This document shows positions 1 to 7,687 of a stretch of 49,575 nucleotides of DNA, one piece after another; the stretch's first letter is position 1, and every line of letters begins with the position of its first letter. The notes beneath the pieces were generated by a model, which saw nothing but the letters and a program-made list of their open reading frames with translations, had not been told where the DNA came from and searched no databases. The stretch is from DATKHF01 sp035510355 (lineage in GTDB: Bacteria > Patescibacteriota > Saccharimonadia > Saccharimonadales > UBA4665), in assembly GCA_035510355.1 (NCBI GenBank), contig DATKHF010000016.1, positions 1 through 49,575 on the forward strand, read 5' to 3'. Position numbers and translations under genes: made by a program.

Positions 1-1329
1 GTTATTGGTGTTCACCTCCTCCTTTCTTCTCAGGCTCAATCTCCCTATGCCTCAATACGAGCTGACCAAGGCACCCTAACTGCTCCCGCGACTACCAAAC
101 CCTGCTCTGGCTCTAGTGATGGTTCCTGTGTGCAGTTTGGGACACCCCCCACGTCGGCGATATCATTCAGTGTTGTTGGCAACAAAATAATGGAGTCAAA
201 CCATACCCAATTTGTTCCCTATGGTTTTGTGTTGGAATGCCCAGCGATAGATGCTCCACAAGTTGCTACTAATAGCATAGCTATTAATAGCAAAGGTAGT
301 CTTTGTGATGGATCAGACTATTCTGGTAATAGTGGTGTCGATCAAATCCAAGCCGCTGCAACAGATTGGAATGCCAATATAGTCCGTTTGCAGGTTGCGC
401 AAGAAGCTTTATTCAACGGAACAAGTACGGTTGATGGTACTACTGGTATTAACATGGCGTACCTCACCCTCATAAATAATTTAGTTACTCAAGCAAATAG
501 TTTGGGTATGGTTGCGACCGTCACCTTGCAAGAAGAGGTTGATGGTAGTGGTAGTTTTGCCTTTCCAACCGCCAGCAGTACTAAGTTTTGGACGTTCATG
601 GCTAATTACTACAAGAACAATCCGGAAGTATTCTTCGATATATATAATGAACCGTCCCTTGATGCAAACGCGTTTCCTAATGATAATGCCACTCAGGCCG
701 AATCAGATATCTGGAACATCTGGCAAAATGGGGGCCCTGCGGACACTGAGTCGAAAAGTGGAACTGTCAATACCGCTAGTACTACTGATTATGTTGGCAT
801 GCAGTCGTTAGTTAACACCATAAGAGCTCAAGGAGCTAATAACATAATTATTGCCGAAGGGCCAGATCATGATAAAGACTTGACGCAATTACTAGTTACA
901 TCGACCAATACTGTGTCGCATCAACTGACAGGTTCAAACATAGCCTACGGAGTAGAACCAAATCTTCGTGATGACAATACACAGGCATTACAATATGCAC
1001 GTTTTGGCCAAGTCGATGCTACTGTCCCGGTAGTGCCTGAGGCTTTTCTTGACGCATATATGGTAGATACTTGTTGGAAGGACTCACCCACCGATCTACC
1101 TCCACTTCTAGCCTACTTGAAGAGTCTTAATATGGGGCTACAATTCTGGAGTCTTATACCTGGCATCGCAATTCAAGGCAAGAATCTCGACATGCCGACA
1201 ACGTATGGATCAGCAACTACTATTGACTGCGGCTCTGGCACAGCCACTGTACAATCTATAGCCGGTAACACGATTGGATATGGTCAACTGGTACAGTCGT
1301 ATTTCAAAGCCAATAGCGTAAAGCTATAG
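1..1329 (+). CDS. Secreted glycoside hydrolase family 5 (cellulase-like), 5' end cut by window
   Basis: The reading frame is open from base 1, so the N-terminus lies outside the window; a GTG at 130 is only an internal codon. The visible start (Leu-rich, then Ser-Gln-Ala-Gln) looks like the end of a signal peptide, so export is likely. The GH5 TIM-barrel pattern is readable: an Asn-Ile-Val-Arg-Leu strand, a helix with a Leu-Gly-Met-Val-Ala-Thr-Val strand, then Tyr-Asn-Glu-Pro near base 650 (Glu is the family acid/base), and a late Val-Pro-Glu-Ala-Phe that could hold the nucleophile. GH5 enzymes hydrolyse beta-glucans and related polysaccharides. The exact substrate cannot be read. The gene ends in TAG and no partner gene is visible downstream. 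Confidence 0.8.
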   Translation, partial: VIGVHLLLSSQAQSPYASIRADQGTLTAPATTKPCSGSSDGSCVQFGTPPTSAISFSVVGNKIMESNHTQFVPYGFVLECPAIDAPQVATNSIAINSKGSLCDGSDYSGNSGVDQIQAAATDWNANIVRLQVAQEALFNGTSTVDGTTGINMAYLTLINNLVTQANSLGMVATVTLQEEVDGSGSFAFPTASSTKFWTFMANYYKNNPEVFFDIYNEPSLDANAFPNDNATQAESDIWNIWQNGGPADTESKSGTVNTASTTDYVGMQSLVNTIRAQGANNIIIAEGPDHDKDLTQLLVTSTNTVSHQLTGSNIAYGVEPNLRDDNTQALQYARFGQVDATVPVVPEAFLDAYMVDTCWKDSPTDLPPLLAYLKSLNMGLQFWSLIPGIAIQGKNLDMPTTYGSATTIDCGSGTATVQSIAGNTIGYGQLVQSYFKANSVKL

Positions 1330-1454
1330 ATTTTTCTTTGGCAACTATATCTTGAGCACAAGTATTAGTGACTCTTGATATCCAATACTGGTTACGTATC
1401 CATTAACATTTATATTGCTATATTGGCATAGGCTATAATCGGATTTCATAACTT

Positions 1455-1559
1455 TTATGTAACGTGTGTTGTCAAAGTAAGTTGTTTAATTTCCTCAAGA
1501 CAAGCCGCATCATCTGGGAAGCTTTGATTGAACTGTTTGATAGAGAATTTGTTTTCCAT
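1455..1559 (-). pseudogene. Remnant of IS1595/ISXO2-type transposase (N-terminal 34 codons)
   Basis: A 34-codon ORF from ATG at 1559 to TAA at 1455. Its first 27 residues follow the N-terminal pattern of IS1595-family transposases (Phe-Asn-Gln-Ser-Phe-Pro-Asp-Asp, then Cys-Leu-Glu-Glu-Ile), which normally leads into a zinc ribbon and a DDE domain. Here the frame diverges and stops at once, so no catalytic domain remains. A TATAAT box lies 6 nt before the ATG. It occupies the 356-bp gap between the GH5 and CHAP genes, which otherwise shows nothing recognisable. Family assignment rests on a short stretch and is tentative. Confidence 0.5.
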
Positions 1560-1685
1560 ATCTCTATTATATCTAAGAAGCTACTTGTAATCGAGGTATA
1601 ATTGCCTCAATTGACAGTGGTCATCTATGTCGTTATATGTTACAATACATGAGCCGATTAAAAACAAAAAATAACTGAGCGAACT

Positions 1686-2726
1686 ATGCAACGAAACTAT
1701 GGCCACCGGCCGGTGGGTCGAAAATCAACCAAATCAACTAGGTCAACTAACGTAAATAAAAAACCAATTTTTATTTTTGGTCTTATACTGATCGCATTTT
1801 TTATATTTAACATCAGCCTCTCACGAAATCACGTGTCAGCAGAGAGCTCAAGAATCAAGTCAGGTGTGCCAGGCTATTGTCTTGATCTCCATGATAATAC
1901 CGATTCAAGCGGTACCATTGTTGATAATTGGGGCTGTAATAACAGCTCGGCGCAGGATTGGGTTGCTCGTGACATTACCGTAACTCACGATAACAAGTAC
2001 TGTTTAATGGTGCAGGCTAACGGGAGAACCCCAGGCACTAAGGTTGAAATGAATTTGTGTGACGGAAGCCCTGGGCAAGTATGGCTTCGAGATCAAACAG
2101 GATTTTATAATCCAAATAGCGGTATGTGCCTCTCGTCGTCTGCCACGAAGCCTACTGCGCAATTATATATAGATAATTGCAGTGCTCTGTCTACACCACA
2201 AGGAGTATGGACAACGACAACCTCCCTAAATAAAGGTGAAGTTTCAACGAGCGTTTGCGATGGCAGTGGCGGAGCAAAGGTTGCTTGCAACGCCGTGAAA
2301 GAGTGGACCGCGTGGCAGTCAACAGGCGCTGATCATGAAGCACTGCTTACTACATATACTGATGGAGCACCATATGAGGAATGGTGTGCCGATTTTGTGA
2401 GTTATGTATATAAAGAATCAGGCTATCCCTTTACTCAGGGTGAGGCAGATGGTTGGGACGAGAGTAATGCAAATAATGTACAAAACATGGGATTCACAAT
2501 GCATTCTGCCTCATCGGACTATATTCCTAAACCCGGCGACGTTGCATATTTTGATTACAACGGCGGACACGTAGAAATAGTTGTGAGTGGCGGCAAGAAT
2601 CCGACGTTCGTGTATGGCGATTCAGCTACGATTGACCCATCTACTGGTAATGGTCAAATGATGGCAAATACGATAGCTCATGATAACACTGGTCAAGTTA
2701 TCTATTATTTGTCTTATAATTATTAA
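1686..2726 (+). CDS. Membrane-anchored ricin-lectin / CHAP peptidoglycan hydrolase
   Basis: 346 aa. A basic N-terminus is followed by one hydrophobic segment (about residues 27-45), so the protein is secreted or anchored outward. Residues about 60-185 form a ricin-type beta-trefoil with three repeats, each with Cys-Leu and Gln-x-Trp-like positions, a fold that usually binds carbohydrate. Residues about 210-345 are a CHAP domain: Glu-Trp-Cys-Ala-Asp-Phe-Val carries the nucleophile Cys and Gly-Gly-His-Val-Glu carries the catalytic His. CHAP enzymes cut peptidoglycan cross-bridges or amide bonds. In an episymbiont it could act on the host wall or in self-remodelling; which of these cannot be decided from the sequence. 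Confidence 0.8.
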   Translation: MQRNYGHRPVGRKSTKSTRSTNVNKKPIFIFGLILIAFFIFNISLSRNHVSAESSRIKSGVPGYCLDLHDNTDSSGTIVDNWGCNNSSAQDWVARDITVTHDNKYCLMVQANGRTPGTKVEMNLCDGSPGQVWLRDQTGFYNPNSGMCLSSSATKPTAQLYIDNCSALSTPQGVWTTTTSLNKGEVSTSVCDGSGGAKVACNAVKEWTAWQSTGADHEALLTTYTDGAPYEEWCADFVSYVYKESGYPFTQGEADGWDESNANNVQNMGFTMHSASSDYIPKPGDVAYFDYNGGHVEIVVSGGKNPTFVYGDSATIDPSTGNGQMMANTIAHDNTGQVIYYLSYNY

Positions 2727-2755
2727 TTTTCTAGTATAAATTTTAGCTGGTTGAG

Positions 2756-2998
2756 CTAACATTTTTCTGGATAACTTTGATCTGTAGTATTAGAAAAGGC
2801 GCCGTGCTTCTCTGTTATTTTACCTTTCGCAACAGAGAAGCTACGCTTACTTCTTCGGCTACCCTCCTGGTCAGATAGCTTGGTTAGCTGTACCTCTGCC
2901 TTGCCAAAGCCTCCAATATACACTTTTTCGCCTTTTTTCGCCGCTGCTATGTACTTGCTTAAGTTTGTCTTTGCGTCGTGGATTGAGACAGTTTTCAT
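2756..2998 (-). CDS. Phd/YefM-type antitoxin, orphan
   Basis: 80 aa. The N-terminus (Met-Lys-Thr-Val-Ser-Ile-His-Asp-Ala-Lys-Thr-Asn-Leu-Ser) and the following Gly-Glu-x-Val-Tyr-Ile strand are the Phd/YefM fold, a DNA-binding antitoxin that neutralises Doc or PIN/RelE toxins. No toxin gene follows: the next gene downstream is the convergent CHAP gene. The last 30 residues are basic and polar, unlike a typical toxin-binding tail, and may be divergent or frayed. A strong promoter (TTGACA, 16 nt, TAATAT) puts the -10 box 6 nt before the ATG, so the mRNA is probably leaderless. It is the outermost recognisable unit of the tRNA-Gln-side array. Confidence 0.7.
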   Translation of the reverse strand: MKTVSIHDAKTNLSKYIAAAKKGEKVYIGGFGKAEVQLTKLSDQEGSRRSKRSFSVAKGKITEKHGAFSNTTDQSYPEKC

Positions 2999-3004
2999 AT
3001 ATGC

Positions 3005-3032
3005 ATATTAGCTAACTTGCTAAGTATGTCAA
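3005..3032 (-). promoter_or_regulatory. Promoter of the Phd-type gene, leaderless
   Basis: On the minus strand TTGACA (3032-3027), a 16-nt spacer and TAATAT (3010-3005) lie 6 nt before the ATG. The spacer contains a TTAGC / GCTAA dyad that could be an operator for autoregulation by the antitoxin. Confidence 0.6.
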
Positions 3033-3046
3033 GGATTATATAAACC

Positions 3047-3070
3047 TGGCGAACATACCGGTCTAGAACC
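3047..3070 (-). repeat. Degenerate tRNA 3'-end-like repeat, left array copy 4
   Basis: On the minus strand it reads GTTCTAGAC, 10 nt, then GCCA. The spacing is one base short of a tRNA T-loop-to-CCA segment. It lies between the YggT-like and Phd-like genes, where the other units of this array also have a repeat. This is the weakest member of the set. Confidence 0.35.
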
Positions 3071-3117
3071 TTTTCGCTTTGTTCAGGTACTGTTAGTGAG
3101 TAAGTACTAAAAAGCCC

Positions 3118-3570
3118 TTAGTCTTGGTTCAATGTAACCAGTTTAGCGATTCCCCATGCAATAAGAGCATAGACTAGCATGGCTACTAAGGTATAAACCT
3201 CAAAGTGTGATGTACCGTAAGTGTAGTTGTGATAGTTGAACAAGCTAAAAAATGGAGTGACAAAGGGATGGGAAGTACTATAAATAAAATTGGCAAACCC
3301 ATTAGTGGTATTGGCGCCCAACAGTGAAAGCAAAAATCTGAATCCCAACAGTACCAATAGTATTCCTGCTATAAACCAAACAACCCTCGCCACCACATTA
3401 GTTTGATGCTCGGCATTATCTCGTGAACTTTTCGTTTCGGTAGTTTTCTGAACAGTATCACCTGACTGTGTAGTCGTTTCCCTGACCTTCTGTACGTCTT
3501 CAGCCACTACAGACTCCTCATATTGTTGCGACCTTGTCTTTCTGCTATTAATTATACTCTCAGTACGCAA
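3118..3570 (-). CDS. YggT-family-like membrane protein
   Basis: 150 aa. Residues 1-60 are hydrophilic and charged. Two hydrophobic helices follow (about 62-85 and 125-147), joined by a segment with Ser-His-Pro-Phe-Val-Thr-Pro-Phe, which matches the conserved Pro-x-x-x-Pro loop of YggT proteins. YggT proteins are small inner-membrane proteins of unclear role, linked to osmotic stress or cell-division surroundings. It stands as a single-gene unit between two tRNA-like repeats (3047 and 3678). The unusually long polar N-terminus is unlike standard YggT. Confidence 0.6.
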   Translation of the reverse strand: MRTESIINSRKTRSQQYEESVVAEDVQKVRETTTQSGDTVQKTTETKSSRDNAEHQTNVVARVVWFIAGILLVLLGFRFLLSLLGANTTNGFANFIYSTSHPFVTPFFSLFNYHNYTYGTSHFEVYTLVAMLVYALIAWGIAKLVTLNQD

Positions 3571-3677
3571 ACCAAAACATTTATTTCTCCCTTATGATAG
3601 CGCGGTACTATTTTGTACTTTATCCATCATTATCCTGAAACCCTAGACTTTGCGGACTTTCAGGCTGTACCTAGCAT

Positions 3678-3701
3678 TGGTTGGGGATGCGGGATTTGAA
3701 C
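3678..3701 (-). repeat. tRNA 3'-end fragment with canonical geometry, left array copy 3
   Basis: On the minus strand it reads GTTCAAATC (a perfect T-loop), CCGC (half of the T-stem), ATCCCCA (7-nt acceptor strand), A, CCA. The spacing is exactly that of a tRNA. The 5' half of the T-stem is missing; it is replaced by the end of the Fic gene, whose TAA lies 2 nt upstream. The implied acceptor start TGGGGAT is close to tRNA-Gln. Confidence 0.75.
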
Positions 3702-3703
3702 TT

Positions 3704-4699
3704 TTAATCTGATTTTAATTCAGTTTGGAGAATCTTATTTAGAGCGTGAACGCTGTTAAATTCATAGAAAGCTAGGTAGGCTATTGCCAGTTTTCTGGCA
3801 TCTGTTTTACGTAGGTTAAAACCTTTGTTAATAAAACTTATCGTTATGGCATTGGCAAGCATTCGACCCGTCCTTTTGTTGCCGTCTTCAAATATTTGTA
3901 GATATGGTATTAGGGCAAAGGCCAGCAGTGCTTTTATATAAGGATTAGGTGTTCTATTAATTATCTCTAGAATATTATCACCGTTTTCTCTTAATTGATG
4001 CGGGTTAGATAGTGGTTCATAGTTACTAGCCGTAATTCTGACTAACTTCTTTCTAATACCAGTGGCTATTCCTAAGTTTTTACCTATTATTTTATGCAGC
4101 TCTTCGATTGTTCTAAACTTTATACGCTTGCCGAATAACTCTTTATTCTCGACTATGAAAGCTACAGCATCCTTATGATTGAGAATCATTTGAGTCTCAA
4201 ATTCTGTCCTGTTCTTAGCCTTAATACCCTCTAGGAGCAATAACTGAGTATCTAGTAGGGTATATGTATTACCTTCTAGTGCAGATGATTTCCACGAAAG
4301 CTCAATTGTTAGGTATTCAAGTTCTTTAGCGGTCATTTGTTCAGGATGTTTTAAGACTAATTTATCATTAGTATTGCTACTCAGTAGTAATTCCAGTTTA
4401 TCTGCGGGCAATTTAAGTAGCCAATTAATTAGCTCGTGATTAAATATACTTTTAGGCCTATTCTCATCTTCAAGTAACTTGTCAGCGATGTTCAGGTCTA
4501 ATAATTTGTCATGATTAACTCTATAGCTAGGATGATTAGTTCCGATGCGTGTCAATAATCCTAAATCTGTAAGCCTTGCTAAGGCACGTTGAATAGACCG
4601 AACATCAACACTTTGCATTTGCTGGCTTATTTTCTTAGCAGTATCATTGCCGTTAAGTATATGTATTAATACGTAACTATTGTTCTTATTTAAGTCCAT
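3704..4699 (-). CDS. HTH-Fic domain protein with catalytic His replaced by Gln
   Basis: 331 aa. Residues 1-75 look like a winged helix. Residues about 120-320 are a Fic fold with an inhibitory-helix motif (Ser-Ser-Ala-Leu-Glu-Gly-Asn, 138-144) and the active loop Gln268-Ile-Phe270-Glu-Asp-Gly-Asn274-Lys-Arg276-Thr-Gly-Arg279. Fic enzymes usually carry His at position 268 as the general base for AMPylation; here the codon is CAA. The rest of the loop is intact, so the protein probably still binds a nucleotide. It could be a regulator or use other chemistry. TAAAAT lies 6 nt before the ATG, suggesting a leaderless mRNA. It forms one unit between repeats at 3678 and 4787. Confidence 0.8.
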   Translation of the reverse strand: MDLNKNNSYVLIHILNGNDTAKKISQQMQSVDVRSIQRALARLTDLGLLTRIGTNHPSYRVNHDKLLDLNIADKLLEDENRPKSIFNHELINWLLKLPADKLELLLSSNTNDKLVLKHPEQMTAKELEYLTIELSWKSSALEGNTYTLLDTQLLLLEGIKAKNRTEFETQMILNHKDAVAFIVENKELFGKRIKFRTIEELHKIIGKNLGIATGIRKKLVRITASNYEPLSNPHQLRENGDNILEIINRTPNPYIKALLAFALIPYLQIFEDGNKRTGRMLANAITISFINKGFNLRKTDARKLAIAYLAFYEFNSVHALNKILQTELKSD

Positions 4700-4786
4700 A
4701 CGACAATTTTAGCATATTTTTTAAGATTATGATAGTTTTTGTCGTATGGAATAGATATATTGACTTTAGATTGTGGGTCTTAGGTT

Positions 4787-4815
4787 TGGCTGGGTATCCA
4801 GACCGTGTTCCGAAC
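4787..4815 (-). repeat. tRNA-Gln 3'-end-like repeat, left array copy 2
   Basis: On the minus strand it reads GTTCGGAAC ... GGATACCCAGCCA. The last 8 nt, CCCAGCCA, match the 3' end of the tRNA-Gln at 7426. It differs from the copy at 6677 by only two bases over 29. Together the two copies flank the beta-helix pseudogene as direct repeats. Confidence 0.7.
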
Positions 4816-4925
4816 GTTTTAATAAAAGAGGGTTGCTCCGGTCGGCCATACTTACAATAACTATTTGTCAGATGGTAAGTATTCTGGCTAATCTTCTTTA
4901 TTTATAAAGTCTTTTTTAACCAAGG

Positions 4926-6560
4926 TTAATTGCAAACTAAGCCGTTAGGCGGTTCGCCTATATGCAATGTAGTAGTACATATATTTCTACCACCATCAAC
5001 TACCATAGAGGAAGGGATTATCTCGGGTGTATACATTGTAGCGGTGTGGGTTAGATTGTTATTTTCAAACAGATCGTTAGTAAAGTTAGAGTTTGAAGAG
5101 TTGTATTGAGTACCTCCGAGATCTATGTATATACCATAGCCATCATTAGTTGAAAGGGGAATATATTTATTTCCAACTAATTTGTTATTTTCAAAGTCTA
5201 CTTGACCAGTTGATGGAAAGTTACTAGAAACAAAATCAAAGAAGTTGTTTCCGGGAAATGTATTTACGCCCGATGTGCCACCTTGGGTTACGGTATTGTA
5301 TGAGATTGTGTCATTCATCCAGCTGGAGAAGTAGTACGAACAGATGCCGTTGTTGCCCGCATACGATATAGTATTGTGGTTAATGACCGTATCATTAACT
5401 GTCCCTACGCCTTCGATACCACAATCAAATACTTCGTGGATGTTGTTGTTAACAACGGTGTCATTGGTCTCGGGAGTATATGGATCGGTTGCGGCGCCAT
5501 CCACGCCGTTTCCAAGAATTATACCGTCGTCCACACCGGTTGATACAATGTCACCTGGGTTCGAAACATTAAGAATGCCATCATCATTTATCGTGTTGTT
5601 ATCAATAATATTGTATGAGCCCTCGTACGATCTAATACTAGCATCGGTTACCATAGGATCACCCCAAGTGAATGTATTATTGCCGACATAAACGCCAGTC
5701 TGCTGCGATCACACCAGTTTCGAAGAAGTAAATTTATTATTGTTTATAACGACATTTGCGCCCGATGCAATTCCAGGCTCGCTACTTAAGCTAAACCCAC
5801 CATCATTTTTATATTTGGCATAACTATTACCAAATTTGTTATTTTCAACCGTGGCGTTAGTAACATTGTCAAAATTAACATCTCCAAATGAGGTGGCTGA
5901 TGATTTATATGAGGCAACATCGCGACAATTAGTTAACAGGAAGTTTGACACATTCTCTAAACTAAAGAAATTTGGATTAATTGTCCCTCCAAGATTAATA
6001 GTGTGTCCCATACAGTTAATACTGACATTTTTAACATTAGCTATAAATAAACAATCTTGGTCGGTGTTTGGAGTAGTGTATTTAATATTACCGGTTAATA
6101 CATAGTCGCCAGACTTAGTAATTGTTGTGCCACAGCTAGTTATTGGTTTGGTGGTAGTACCTGTCGTAACTGCTAATGAAGCAGTAGGAGCACTATGATC
6201 GCTTCCCGATACTGCCTCAACAGAGTAAGTGTATTGTTCGCCAGGCGTCAGTCCAGTAGCCAAGTAATTAGTCGTGTAACTATCTGTAGTGCCTATAGCA
6301 GTTCCGTTTTCCAATACGCTATATGTGACGCCAGAAGTAGTTGAAGGTGACCAGGTTAGAGCTGCGTCAGTTGTACTTGCTGTATTTAAGGCTAGGTTTG
6401 TAGGTGGGGAAACAGTTGCCGAAAAAGTGGGTGCGGCGGCATGAGAAGCTAACATCACTCTAACTCCTACAATCGTAATAAGAGCTATAACAATAAGTGG
6501 CAATATTACATGATGACCAAAACCTTTTTGATTTAGTTCGTTTCTTTTAAATAGTTTCAT
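4926..6560 (-). pseudogene. Secreted fibronectin-III / parallel beta-helix protein, interrupted by in-frame TGA
   Basis: Two ORFs (6560-5709, 283 aa; 5654-4926, 242 aa from an internal ATG) lie in the same frame, separated by one TGA at 5711-5709 and 18 sense codons, so this is one gene of about 544 codons with a nonsense codon. The N-terminus has Asn-Gln-Lys-Gly-Phe-Gly and a single hydrophobic anchor (about 17-38). Residues about 50-135 form a fibronectin type III domain. The rest is Asn-rich with repeated Asn-Asn-x-Phe / Asn-Asn-x-Ile turns, typical of a right-handed beta-helix as in pectate-lyase-like enzymes. No catalytic site is evident. TGA is an ordinary stop elsewhere here, so decay or a sequencing error is likelier than recoding. 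Confidence 0.75.
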
Positions 6561-6676
6561 TGACTTTATTTTAACCTTATATATAGGCTTTATATTATAT
6601 CTGTATGTTAGCTTAACTTACTCATATGTGCAATATAAACTAAACGCACTAATATGTAGGACGCCAAATTAATAAT

Positions 6677-6705
6677 TGGCTGGGTATCCAGTCCGAGTTC
6701 CGAAC
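6677..6705 (-). repeat. tRNA-Gln 3'-end-like repeat, left array copy 1
   Basis: A near-identical twin of the copy at 4787, with the same orientation. It ends in CCCAGCCA on the minus strand, as does tRNA-Gln. It separates the vapBC unit from the beta-helix gene. Five extra bases sit between the T-loop-like and acceptor-like parts compared with a real tRNA. Confidence 0.7.
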
Positions 6706-6756
6706 TTTAACAAAATAATTGTTGTGTATTGTTAAGATAATTGTTAAACTTATTGT

Positions 6757-6972
6757 ATGACAACACTAAGTATCTCACTAGACGAAAAACTAAAAAAAGA
6801 AATAGAGCGATTCTCTCAAGAGGATGGCGTATCTAAAAGCGTAATAATACGTAGGTTACTAAAACAAGCTGCATGGGAACGAACCTGGAAGGATATGTCC
6901 TCTCAGTTACGTGTTAAGTTTGATGAATTAAACCTTAACTCCGTAGACGAAATCGAAGAATACCTGGGATGA
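6757..6972 (+). CDS. Ribbon-helix-helix antitoxin (VapB-like)
   Basis: 71 aa. The N-terminus Thr-Thr-Leu-Ser-Ile-Ser-Leu-Asp is the RHH beta-strand, followed by two helices with Gly-Val-Ser-Lys-Ser-Val-Ile-Ile-Arg-Arg; the C-terminal 30 residues would bind the toxin. Its TGA overlaps the ATG of the PIN gene (ATGA), so the two are translationally coupled, as in vapBC modules. A TTGTGT / 17 nt / TAAACT promoter ends 6 nt before the ATG, so the mRNA is probably leaderless. Autoregulation is expected from the family. This is the unit nearest tRNA-Gln in the left array. Confidence 0.8.
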   Translation: MTTLSISLDEKLKKEIERFSQEDGVSKSVIIRRLLKQAAWERTWKDMSSQLRVKFDELNLNSVDEIEEYLG

Positions 6973-7403
6973 AACCTCTGAGGGTAGTACTAGACACCAA
7001 TGTCTATATTGCAGCCGCTCTTAACCCTCAGAGCATTCTATATCGACTGATAGAAGACTCAGCAGCACACTATTTAGCTGAATACTACACTTCGCCTGAA
7101 ATCCTGGCTGAACTCCAGGAAAAACTAGAAGTCAGATTTAAATTTAAAAGATCTGACGTAGTTCGTTGGATAACCCAATTAGAACAAGTGGTCTCAGTAA
7201 TACGTCCTCAGAAAAAACTAAGCGTTATAGAAGATGACCCTGATGATAATAAAATCTTAGAGTGCGCCTTAGAAGCAAAAGCGGACATAATTGTTTCTGC
7301 TGACAAACATCTATATACGTTAAAAGAATTCAAAGGAATAAAAATTATCCATACAACCTCACTAAAGTATGTGTTCCCTCAACTCAAAAAACCAGAAAAT
7401 TAA
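6969..7403 (+). CDS. PIN-domain ribonuclease toxin (COG1569-like)
   Basis: 144 aa. The PIN acidic residues are visible: Val-Leu-Asp-Thr-Asn near the start, Glu in Ser-Pro-Glu-Ile, Asp-Asp-Pro-Asp-Asp-Asn-Lys-Ile-Leu-Glu-Cys-Ala in the middle and Ile-Val-Ser-Ala-Asp-Lys-His-Leu near 115. This spacing fits the toxin subgroup in which Asp-Asp-Asn precedes a helix. Such toxins cleave RNA when the antitoxin is lost. It overlaps its antitoxin by 4 nt and runs towards tRNA-Gln, ending 22 nt from the CCA end of that tRNA. The module could stabilise the array by post-segregational selection; this is inference. Confidence 0.8.
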   Translation: MKPLRVVLDTNVYIAAALNPQSILYRLIEDSAAHYLAEYYTSPEILAELQEKLEVRFKFKRSDVVRWITQLEQVVSVIRPQKKLSVIEDDPDDNKILECALEAKADIIVSADKHLYTLKEFKGIKIIHTTSLKYVFPQLKKPEN

Positions 7404-7425
7404 TAGAATTGAAAGTGCTTATGTT

Positions 7426-7500
7426 TGGCTGGGGCGGAGGGATTCGAACCCCCGAATGCCAGTACCAAAAACTGGTGCCTTACCACTTGGCCACGCCCCA
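7426..7500 (-). tRNA. tRNA-Gln (UUG)
   Basis: Full cloverleaf on the minus strand. Acceptor TGGGGCG pairs with CGCCCCA, followed by discriminator G and an encoded CCA. The anticodon arm is CCAGT / ACTGG with a 7-nt loop and anticodon TTG, and the T-loop is GTTCGAATC. Its 3' end points left, towards the array of accessory units at 2.7-7.4 kb whose repeats resemble this 3' end. Confidence 0.95.
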
Positions 7501-7687
7501 TCGTTAAGTGACAGAAGCGATAATACTCGTTAATCAATCTAACGATTGCAAGTTTTACCTTTATCTATTGCTTTAACAGATTGATTTTAGCGCACTTATT
7601 CGGAATGTCCAAAAAGCCGCACACTACCCTCGAGGGCTATTGACACTTGAAGCGATGTATTTTTTGGCGTAAAGTTTCTACTACGTT

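Noticed and set aside
5709..5711. UGA recoding (glycine as in SR1/Gracilibacteria, or selenocysteine)
   Set aside because: TGA is a normal stop in other genes, for example in ATGA overlaps at 6969 and 16963, and other genes show no in-frame TGA. One isolated TGA in a beta-helix gene fits a nonsense mutation better.
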